A stretch of 64,000 bases of DNA, taken from the NCBI GenBank assembly GCA_037893225.1, contig JAZGUH010000374.1:62001-126000 (forward strand). The letters are read 5' to 3'. The notes beneath the pieces were generated by a model. The model did no database searches. It worked only from the letters and a program-made list of their open reading frames with translations, and was not told where the DNA came from. Within the stretch, counting starts at the first letter, position 1, and each line of letters begins with the position of its first letter. Made by a program: the position numbers and the translations under genes. Below, piece by piece: positions 48,703 through 60,319 of this stretch. Source of the DNA: Hippasteria phrygiana. Taxonomy: Eukaryota; Echinodermata; Asteroidea; Valvatida; Goniasteridae.

Positions 48703-49544
48703 TGTCAAATATTTTGCGATTCGTTCCTATGGTTATACGATGAAAATAGATGAGCATCTTGGCATACAGGCCAGTTTACGTATTATGGGTTTCTATATTT
48801 GCTCAGTGTGCACTGCAATCTGCTGTAAATCGAATTACCGTGGCCAGCCGTCTAGGGCGATCGTGGTGCGCAAAAGACCAGTAAAGTAGTCTCGCTCTAA
48901 AATCAACATCTTAAATTTCCCGCCGCGCTGTGCGTGCGGCTTGAGGCACTATAGTATCCAACGGCATTGCTTGTACAATATTTCCAATTTGTCCCGACTG
49001 GGTCCCGCGCGTGTTTGTGTATATGTTGGAAATTGCCGAATGATTAATGCGCATTGGATTATCAGTCACATTATATGTCACTACCACGGTGGCATTGCCA
49101 AAGTAAATAATTACAATTTAACATGTTGAATTAAGATCATGTTGTCATGCAAATCCAAATTTGCATGTCTTCGTTTTAAATACGCCAGTGGCTAAAACGT
49201 ACAACATAAACGAAAACGCCTTCGCACTTTCAAATAGTTTAATAGATGGAATGCGCCTTCAGACGTGTTATGAATTGAAGAGATGAGTTGGGGCATTGGA
49301 CATTTCAATCCGGCCACAAATGACTAAAGATAAGGAACTGTAAGAGACTGTTTTTGTTCTTTCCCTTACTCTGATGCCATTTAGCTCTTGAGAAGAAGCT
49401 ACAAGGTTCCAAACGTTCTGGCCTCTTTCATTTACAATGTATTCCACATTATTTTAATACTCAATTTTTCGGCAGTATATTTCATTTCATTCCATTCCTG
49501 ACAAGTCCAGTTGGTTTGAAGGATGTGTTGAATGTTTGAAATTC

Positions 49545-49918
49545 AATGCACTATGTTCTTTATAAAGTGCACTGAAAACTAGAGTGCTTTGCAGTTTCTG
49601 TGACAATTATAGTAGATATATTTCAGGTCATTCTACATAATAGCAAATGGTTTTCAGTAGTATTAATTTAATTCCAGAAATGTCAAGTCACAATCAAGGA
49701 ATTTATAGAATGTTCTTTATAAAGTGCATTGAAACGGTACTATGCAGTTTCTGTGACAATTCCAGTAAATATATAATAATTATGTAATTATTTAAGGACA
49801 TTCTACATCATTTAATATCAGGAATGCCAAGTCACATTCAAGAATTATAGAATGCTTGTAGAATTTTTTTTTTTTAAAGTGCATTGAAAAGCTCGTTACT
49901 ATGCAGTTTCTGTGACAA
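49545..49918. repeat. Tandem repeat, period about 155 bp, about 2.5 copies
   Basis: The block TAAAGTGCA-TGAAAA ... TGCAGTTTCTGTGACAA recurs near 49563, 49716 and 49877. Between copies lies a shared ACATTCTACAT, then AATGTCAAGTCACA-TCAAG segment. The copies differ by substitutions and small indels. Confidence 0.78.
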
Positions 49919-51710
49919 AATCACACCCACGCAATATTAATTATTGAGGCGGGTGACACACCATCATGTACCGGGGTAATGTAGACGGCTAAGCCGTGAG
50001 CACAAATACACAACCTCGACGAAAGCAGACCGAACAAATAAACAATTGCACAAAAAAGGGGTTTAGACGATCCCTTAATTAAAAGTAAGCCTGGGCTCGA
50101 ATGAACAAGCATAGCTTTCTCTGGACGAGGTTTTGAAATGTTTCATCAATTAGATGTTGAACCGTCCATTACAAAGCGATCATCATCAATTTCCCTACAC
50201 TAACAATTAATTCATATTCCATAGACAAATTTATGCGTCCCTTGACGTTTTACAGGTTAAGGCGAGCAATAAATTACAGGTAAATGAAACCGTCTCGGAT
50301 TGGAGTTTAACGAAGAACAGTTTTAAAACTAAGGAAAAGGACTTGTGACGATAGACCTTATACAAAGCGGCCATCTTTTTTGTCATTCAAATTTAGTAAA
50401 CAAAATGTCTATCCATGCATGTCTGAGGATAACAAAGACATTACCCTCTAAGATGGCGGCTATGCGCATCGGATTATGTCATCAGAGATTTCATTTGCTA
50501 GATTCGTTTTAAAAATACCCTTTGGTGAGCAATATATCTCGACTTTTAATATCCAAGACCAAATTGTGAATGACACGGTGAGAATCCTTTCTTTAAAATG
50601 CCACATCTCATGTTTTGTTTTATTGCAGGGTCGTTATAGTTCATTATAATTTTACGTACATTCTTTAATACTAGCCTTCATGTCACTAGCAAAAGAAATG
50701 ACGATTTTATGATGAGGAGGAAAAAAAACTAAACCTGAAGTCCTTTAATGGCGAGGGCGATTTGTTAGGTCACAGACATCTTTGACGACAGTTTTTTATA
50801 ACAATTTGACCTTATAATTTGACCTGGACAATTTCAGTTTTAGTATTGGTATTGGATGACCAAAGATGTAAAATAATTAAATATATAAATAATGTAATAT
50901 AATACATAAATAGATAAAATATACAAATGAAGTTGAATGCCTCTGGCTTACATTAGCAGGGACACGATATAAATTCAATCACACTATATTATGTCTTGTA
51001 ACTCATATCTGCTCAAAACTGTGAACATTGAAATCTGCAAAGCGAAGGAACATTTATTTGCATCTGCGTAAAATAGAAACAGGAATCTCACAAACAATGG
51101 TCATTCCACTGTAAAATATGCTGAGAAAGTGAGGGAATACATTGTGGTGCCCTGACCACTTCTGGTGTAATTCATATTGCCGAAGGAGTTATCTTACAAT
51201 AATTGAATATAAAAGAGAGAAAAACACGCCGGACACTCTGTAACTACAGCTGCATCGGAAATCCCAGAGCGAGCCAATGCGTAGAGGGAAAAGTGGAGCA
51301 TCCCCCGAGCGGGAAAAAGCGCACAGGTGACCCCAAGACAGGTGCGTAGCCTTTTAGAGCCAACGGCTCTTTGGATCCTAGAGTGATTATATGGAATAAG
51401 AAGACACGTCCCTATCATTTGGACACCTCTGCCTCTATGAGGTGTTCAGTTCTCCTGATGATAAAGTATTTGAACTCACACATACTTTACTCTTAAGAAG
51501 GGTGTAATAATAAACAAATGGATGCCACAAGAGTGAACAGAAAGCAATGTGATCGGTTTGTTAAATTCACGTGTTATCGCCATTATGTGAGACTTGCGTT
51601 GGGAAATTCGTTGTCTTTCACTGTTTTAAAAATGCCCCATTATTTTGGCCTTCGCGTAAAAGAGTTTTAAAATGGCATCTTGACCTAATTATGAGCGTAA
51701 TTATGTGTCA

Positions 51711-51850
51711 TTCTGGTGACTGCAGACATACCGGTCCTGTTTGCTAGCTATGAGCATGCGCGCGTGTTTATGAGCATGCGCACGACTTGTGAGAACAATG
51801 GGAAAAAGACCGGTATGTCTGCTGCCACCAGCGTCTCAAAAGTCTCCCAT
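51711..51850. repeat. MITE family A, copy 3 (best preserved)
   Basis: Left arm CTGCAGACATACCGGTC and right arm GACCGGTATGTCTGCTGCC plus CCAGCGTCTCAAAAGTCTC are inverted. The middle holds two copies of TATGAGCATGCGC. It shares arms with 6868-6985 and its middle with 17370-17440. Confidence 0.78.
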
Positions 51851-54800
51851 CAGTTGTTCAATAACATATATAATTTTTATCAGAAATTGTTGCTAGCATA
51901 AGAAATTGTGCGTTTGAGAAATAGCCTATTTTGCTAGATTTTTGTTATTAAAGAAATTGTTTTGATTGCGCCAACTAGTAATTTATTATTGTAAAAAAAT
52001 CTACGTGGTTTGTATCAGAATTGACCTACCGCCGTTTACGAGTTAACCACGCCCCTTAGACAACCCAATGGGAATTTTGTGTGGTAATTTTTGTTTGTCT
52101 CAGATTTTGCGCGTTCCACGTGGAATTATAATTGATGTGATTAGACAATAACTCACAAGCTGCGTTGACGCGATTCGGCCGCGATAGGTCAATTGTTTTT
52201 ACAATAACTTTCAGGCCCAAAACCGCGTTGAATATAGAAACACCATGAAAATGACGCGACACCCAACAGCCGTAGGGTATTGTCTTAGACGGAAAAGGGC
52301 GGAAAGTGGAAACTATCGTGAAGTTTAAGCAACGTTTGATTTTCTAAGGTAACGAGGTGTTCAGAATAGCAGCAAAACCGGAATAAAAGGCTGAGGGTTT
52401 GTAGCCATAACAGTCGTAAAGCTTCTGAGTAAATCAAGCGTAGAATACACTCAGTTTAACGCGAACACGTAATGTGACTTATCGACAACCGCTCATCATC
52501 AAGATTATAAAGTTCTGCTTAAAATGTTTCTAGTCTTAGTTTACATTCTACCGGGAGATATTAGACTACGTATCACTGTAAAAAGAACCTCCCGCACCTT
52601 TGCACTACCTCACACATTTTCCCTGAAATATTGAAAAATGTAGGTACGCCAAGTGTATAAGGTAAGTGAAATTACAAAGATATCAATCACATAATGTACA
52701 TCACGTCCGTAATGCAACAGTGAGAGCGGATTGACAAAGCACTTCAAATGCCTGATGCGTACATGTATATAGTCACAACACCTAACTTAAGCTAAGCGCC
52801 TCAAAAACACATTTCTTTCAATCTGTCACAATATTTCTGTCCGTGACTTTCTGTCGATAAATATTTCGTGTCACAGTAGTTAAAACAACATGTTAGAACT
52901 CTGGCGATTTGTTGTGCTATAGGGGGCCTACTGTACACTAAACTCTAAATAAAAATATACATTTCCGTTTAGAAATCAATAACAACCTATTGTTTCGAAT
53001 GGGTGGACGTCATTCCATCAGTTGTAACATCCGTTTCCAGCCTTAATTGATATTTTTCAAGGCGGGAGACAATGGCGTTCACTAAGCCAACACTGGGTCA
53101 GTTTTTAAGGCTAGCTTTCATAATTAGGCTGATGTTTTTATTGGCATACCGAGATGAGGGATATTAAGCATGGTTAACAAAGGATGAGGCAACATTTTCA
53201 ACAAATAATTATTATCTGAAATGAAAAGTAGGCGAGCTAGGCACATTTCTGTTATGACAATTGCTGTCTGAAGCACCAATTATACCGCCACTAATTATCA
53301 ATAAAAACCATCACATAAAATCCTCAGAATGAGTTCGTCACACAGTCAGCAATAAATACGTTTGCTTATACATATTAACGTAAACCCTAGCTGGTAACAT
53401 AAACAAAAATCGGCCATATCATTCAATAGCACTCATTCAATAGTACAATTTCATAACTGAAATACAACCTAAAAAATGCAGGGGAAAAAATGGTTTTGTT
53501 GCATTCCAGTTATCCCAATAACATTTCCTTCAGATCAATATTTTGGTATAGGTAGGGAAGTCATATATAAGACTTACGTGCCATAGCTACCATTAATTAA
53601 TCACTTTGACGTTGCAATATCGATTTTTAAATTCATTTCAGTAGCCCAGAAGTGCTAGCAAGTATAAATATGTACTTGAGTGAGTCAAGCACGCTGTGAC
53701 TTCGATTGCCTACTTCCTTCACTCTAATCCGATCGACACCAATCGATATTACTAGCAACATAACGTTCACCGCAAAAATAGGTCTAAAAACCACTTCGCT
53801 GAGTTCGAATTGCTGCACGATTTCGTCTGATGTATGTTTTTTATAAGGACGATTTTTCTGTAACCCAACACCATAAAAATGGGATCTATTGCTTTTTTAA
53901 AGTGACAAAGGGGCCGTCCATAAAGTACGTACGCACAAAATGCCGACATTTTCTTTTACCCCCCTCCCCCCTGTACGCATGGCATACGCAGTGGCTCCAA
54001 CCCCCCCCCCCCCCCTCCCTCCCTCCTGTACGCATACGCATTCCATATCTCTTTTTGACTTCTCAGACGACCCTATTCTAGCATCATTAAACGTCACAGT
54101 ACACCTGCTGTAGTAGTATGATTCACATGTAGCATCCCAAGACTGAAATAAATCACCAAATGTTGACAGAAAAAAATTCAAATATTTTTATTAACGGACC
54201 TGGAAATGATTGAATAGTGATATATTTTGAACCAAAACAGCAGTCAATGATGACATTAACCCAAAAAGGAAAAACAAAATATCCTAATACACAATGTTTT
54301 GCATAGTTTGCTCTTGATGACGTTTCATGGGTGGCTTATTGAGATAGTGAAAACCGCTTTTCACAAAAATATGTGTTTGAACAAGAGGCAAGACGTAGGC
54401 CTATATCTTTTTGTTCTTTTGTTTACCTCCAGTACAAAAGCGATTTTAAACAGCGCGCGGGTGAAATTGATACAAGTACATGTATACGTTTCCGGTGTAT
54501 ACTACCGGTTTATAAAGCAGTCTTTTTGTTGCGGTCTAAAAATAGGCCGGAGTTGGCTGGCGGTGGCGGTGGCGCTGGGAAGACCAATTTACTTTTGGTT
54601 GGGGTAAAGGGTACTGTGTTATAACTGTTTTTTTGATGCACAAAAGCTGGTCCTGGTAGTTATTTATATGAGATAGTACATTGATTTCATGACAATTCAT
54701 TAAAAGCAAAATTGTTGTTGCTTACGGTACGCATTGGCTTGGACACCCCCCCCCCCCCCCCCTCCCTCCCTGTACCTAAGTCCAATTTGCTTCAAACAAA

Positions 54801-57284
54801 CAATTTATGTTAAGATAAAATGTAAGAAAACACTATAATTATTATCAAGTAATAGAGTAAAACATTTTACCTCTCTAAGGAATGACACATGGTTCAAAAA
54901 CATCAACAAATACGTATGGAGAGATAGGAAAACTATGACTTTTGGGTTGTATTTTGAAGGTTATGGAGTATGTTATACTCAAACTAAAGGAGAGGCAATT
55001 TGTTTTGAATCATTCACTTCTTACATGGCAACGCTAAGAACTATTGCATTTTGATAATCGGATGTTTAGTGAGGCATTGTGTGTAAACGATTTTGTTAGA
55101 GTGACTATGTGAATGCGTGAGATTGAACGTCAAAACTAAATTGAAATTTAATCGCCATTTCAGGATATTGTTGAAAATGGTATACCCTTCATGCCAGACA
55201 AATCTACCGGAAAGCCTGAATACAAAAACATATATCATCAAACTTTCACTCAAAAAAGGCTAGGATCGGACTGAGATGTGAGGGAAAAAACAGGGGAGAG
55301 GGTAGTAGATTAATTGAACTCTTTAAGAACATTTAAAGGCAGGGTCGCAAATCTAACCTGTATTTCAAGCCGGCCATAACACGGCATTTACACCCTGCAT
55401 TGCAGCAAATTGATTCGATAGTGACCTTCGTGCAAAGCGTGCTAAAAATCGCAAAGCTAGGGAGTCCAAATAATTAGCGAGGTTAACCATTTATATCGGC
55501 CGGGCCGGGTCCGGGAATGAGTGCATGGAGCATAAGTTCTTATCATCTAGATGTAGCATCATATAATTTCGAATAAGGCACCTGCGAGTCATCGCTCGAA
55601 CTTCGCGATAAACTGGCTGATTTTATACGAATTGAAAGAATAAATCTAAAATATTTGAAATTAATATGTATTTCGTGATCTATATACAACATCTGATCGT
55701 ATTTTCCCCAGGAAAATCAGAATAAATTGAATTCTTCTGCGTCGTACATGTGTTTCCACGATTTTGCCTGCCCATGCACACATTTCGTGTATAGCGTATT
55801 GACTACACACGCAAAACATTGACCGATCAGAAATGACTCAATCCATGCTATTGCTTTTAAGTTGTCTAGGTGGACCGGTATTTTTGCCGTCTCCTGAACT
55901 CTTCAGATCAACCCTTCCGATTTGTCAATCCGTAATACACTGACATTGCGAAACGGTATTTTTTCACGATTTTTAGCATGCCTTCTAACGGCGTTGGGTA
56001 GCTAGGGAGTCAGCTGGATTTGACACGACGTCATCGTGTGGATTTTTATTGCTGGCCAATCAGCAATGCGTATTAGCTTTGTGGTGGCGTTGTGAGCTGG
56101 TATGCAGGGTGAAGAGGAAGTGTAAATGCTGTGAGAATCAAATAAATAGTAAACCTGTAAACTGTGCCCAAAAAAGGTTCTTGTGCAATGCTCTTTCCGT
56201 CCAGAGCCAACTCAGTAGAATTGAAGGAAAACAAAAACCCTCAATTTCAACTTCCCGTAGCACAATTTTAGCTACCGAAGTGGGCCTTCGCGCTAAAATA
56301 ATTACCGTCTGCGCAGTCGATATCATGTTATCATCCGAGAGCAAATTAACTCCCTCGGTTCTGCTCGCCGTTTCTATAAGTATTAATATTTGCTGACGTA
56401 ACTTAATCAACTGAAAGCCTGGCGTGCATCGATAACATTCACTTTATTAACATTGATCGGAAGGGCCACTCACCATTAGACACGCGTGGAGGAATGCGCC
56501 GTGCCGGCCGGCCCAACCCCTTAGGTTTCAAGGTGCTAAAGCTTCTACGCCGGCCAGGGTATCAAATTATGCCCGCAGTGCCTTATGCACAAGCATTTAG
56601 AGTGGATAGCTCTTAACGGTTGTTGTCTCATACCTATTTTGGAAGGCTCAAAGTAGAGCAAATATGGACTATTGGTGAGAGCCCGTGAGTAGCAATGCTT
56701 ATATGCTCACAGTTAAAGCTGACAGGCGTTGCTCTTTGGGTGTGGTTCTTTGACAAAGCATCCACTTGTTAGTGTAGCCCCGCCCAAAATGAAACAAGTA
56801 CTTCTTTTCTTAGTTTGGCACAATTTAACAGACAGATTTGTATTCAAAAATATAATAGAGATTTCTATTTTTGGATTAAAAGTCATGTTTCAATGAAATT
56901 TGAAAGTTCCGAATTTCTGATTTTGTGGTTGAATATCCCACGAGCTTTAATGCTCGGACTCTATAAGGAAATGCAATTTGCTAAAAAGCTTAATACACCA
57001 AATTATGTGTTTGTGTAGCCCACTGAAAGATGTTCAAGTTTTGATTTAAGGATAAAGAAAGTATATGCTGTTTGGAATGTGTTTCACCAACTGACGTCAC
57101 AATTTTTATCTGGCACATGCAGCAGGTCGTATTGGCGTAATTGATGAGCTTTCATTTTCACCTCGTTTACGATTCAAGATGCTCTCGAATTAGTCACTCC
57201 TCTATCTGTCTCTGATTTCCCTGCCACTGCACCTCCAAGTGCTGATCAACTCCCACGGAATCATTTTCCCCCCTTTTCCTTCCC

Positions 57285-57510
57285 GAAGATTGGAAACGGC
57301 GCCCGAAGTGAAGCTGCGGTGCACGGTGCGCATAACTCTACCCCTGCATGCTCAATTTGTGCGATGACAGCTGACGAGCTTTCCCGCGCGTACACACGCC
57401 GCCGGCGCGAAATGTGTTGGCGGAAGCAGGGTTTAAATTTGGCCTAGATTTTGGCGGGAATTTCACGCGTGCAATACACGGCCCGAATTCTAGCGAGACT
57501 TGCGAGAACC
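57285..57510. promoter_or_regulatory. CpG-rich candidate regulatory patch
   Basis: CpG dinucleotides are much denser here than in surrounding sequence (for example CGCGCGTACACACGCCGCCG). An E2F-like TTTTGGCGGGAA lies near 57450. It is 10 kb upstream of VAChT on the side where the shared cholinergic promoter or first exon is expected. Function is inference only. Confidence 0.2.
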
Positions 57511-60093
57511 ATTAACGACATGTTTTTGGTATTCCCTTAGTGCAGGGCAGGGTCTCTGCATTTAGAAAGTCAAGCGGCTGTGAATAGGTATTACACTAGT
57601 ACATTGGAAAATTTTGAAAACATTGTATTCATTTGAGGCTGCATGATTCCTGTTTTCAAATTCTAACATAATTATTTTTAATATCTGCACATCATAATAC
57701 TGTTCTCCATTTTTTGTATTAAGCTTATAATTTACACTTCCATTTATGTAATTGAGCATGCATGCCGAAATAGGGCTATTTAATGTTGAAATTAATGTCA
57801 TAAAGCTAAGCATTCGGTATGCATGTAAATTAAATTTCCAACAAATTCTTCGATCACGCTACATCAGGTCGATAGAATATGATCCGGAAAAATCTTAAAT
57901 CCCTTACAAGAATGAATTTTGCGTTACTGAGAGACATACTATGCCATCGGCGTTTTATATAACATGATCTTAAATGGACACTAAAATCCCCTCTGGATTA
58001 TCATCAGCGAGACAACAGCGAGACATTTGACCAAGTCGGACAATCAACTCCATGAGAAACTATTAGTATATTGCAAATTTGGCAATCCGGATGAAGGAAG
58101 TGCCGATCTTTTGAATTTATTTCGCAAGCCACATACCCTCTTCCCAGAATCTCAGTGCATGGATTTACTGGACAACAAATTCCACACATTTCCAAAACGA
58201 TATTTTCATGCAGAGGATACTGATCTTCAGAGAATCTTTCAAAAATGTTCAGAGCAAAAAAATGGCAAGATGTCCGTAAATGTTTGCTGCCTAACGAGGT
58301 TTAGAAAGCTGCACGCTGTCCTAGAAACGCCAAAAGGTACCGTAACGCTTCTGTTCTTGGGGAAAAAAATCACCCACCGGTACTTCTTAAAATCCCATTT
58401 GAAAATTGCCATAGCTCTATAGGCTGGAATGCAAATGCCGAAATGGTACTTTTGAAAGCAGCGTGTATCTATCACGGCTTTTAGGCTAATGAAACCACAA
58501 GGAGGCTTGTTACACGGGGAGGGTTTGGTTGAGTATCCCACGGTGGCTAGCCTCACAAATATCACTTCATCAGTCATACACTGACCGGATATGCCCATGC
58601 GTACATGTCCTAAGTTCTCCGTTCACACCCCAAGGTTAATTAAAGTAAAGACCCGCAACGTGCTGATGTGATATGGGGAATGCGATGCAGCATTGGATCA
58701 CTGTCATTCAATCCGTACAGCTTTGTAACTGCTGTCATCGTATTAAAGTCGTAAACTAGTGTCGAAATTGTGAAATCAGGACAGTTGAAAAACAATTGTA
58801 ACCTCGGCATGACAACACTGCATACTGTGCGCACCTTATACATTGAAATTGTATTGGTCATAGCGCATGGGTCCTTCGGGCAAATAAGGTGTGGTGATGT
58901 ATACACCTCAGGTGATGGTCAGTCAATAATACCTGAGGCAATGCAAGTCATTTACCAACCACTTTCCACTGATGCATTAAGAACATAAGGTAGACCTACT
59001 GCACGATGTACTGTGTGATTAGTCTTATCATAAATCTTTAACCAGAGATCCCGTTAGAAATCACTGTAACGCTATCTCGACAGCTTCAACATTTGCTACA
59101 TGCTTTGGGAAATCCTTCCACTCAGATTCTTGTAATTTTAAAATCACAGGCTCAACAACATACAACCTGTGACAAGCATGTGCAAACGAATATATTTTAA
59201 ATCTAAGTAAGAGATATTTCGTGGTTCCCAGCTTGCTGTATCAGAACTTTAAACATAATAGAAATATATTTTGGACAATGGGATAATGTCTTCGCATTGA
59301 CGGAGATCGATATGCGGTTACATAATAAAAACAATCATAGAGAAAGTAGCACAGTTCTTGCATGGACTACCCTTAAAAAAGCAATGGACTCGACGTTTCC
59401 AGCAGTATACTCGGGTCGTCTTAATTTATCTAAAGATTGTCAGAGCACAGGGACCGAAACATCGAGTATAAATCTGTATATTAAAAAAAGCATTTTGCTC
59501 TTTCAAGTTAGATATTCGTTTGGTATGGACACAAAGCTCCAACGATTGTGTTGTGAACGTTTTGTATTTTGTAAATCACAGCTTGAAAAAACACATGTCT
59601 TTAGTTATTTGACAAAAAGAAGGGAATCTGCCTTAATTTACAACCCCTTACCAAGAAAGGGCATCCGTTCTACAAAACCGAAGGGCAGATTGTCGATATC
59701 TGCACCGACTGTGCATAGTCACTGGACTACGGGCAGCTGCTACGATTTCCGCGTGAACACGCCACGGTGAGGAAACGACGCCTCACCCGTCAGCCTCTCA
59801 GTCAACACCGATAATTTACGGTAATTTCATATCGGACCGGCATTTCTTTAGGTTCCATTGTCAATCTATGTTGTATCACGGCAATTATAGCACACATTGC
59901 ATTATATTCCTGGGTTACTCAGTGCCATAAAAGTGTAATTGGTCAAACGGAGACACCGATCATTGTACTCAGTTTACCGGGAACCAACGAAATGAAATTT
60001 AAACCGCAATTACAGAACAAATGGCGTATTCAATAATATAAAACACCCAAGCTGTTTAATGACTGACATTGTTTATTCATGTAAACCAAAACC

Positions 60094-60319
60094 TACACTG
60101 CAAAAACAGTGTTTAGCAATTAAACACTTTTCAAAACACCCATTGCTATCAGATTGTAAAGAAGTTTACACACTAAACATGTTTAGCGTATTGACGGATA
60201 GTGTTTAGCCATTGAACATTAATGTTTAGGAATTGGACACGTCATGTTTAGCTTCTAAACATGTTTACAAACTGATAGCAAGATTGTGTTTAATTGCTAA
60301 ACACAGTTTTTAGAGTGTA
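60094..60319. repeat. 226-bp palindromic MITE (family B terminus, GTTTAGCAATTAAAC interior)
   Basis: TACACTGCAAAAACAGTGTT at the left is mirrored by AACACAGTTTTTAGAGTGTA at the right. The interior is made of TGTTTAG/CTAAACA repeats in both orientations and a TGCTATCAG motif mirrored by CTGATAGCA. Confidence 0.85.

Noticed and set aside
59297..59770. 157-codon plus-strand frame
   Set aside because: No recognisable motif; probably chance.
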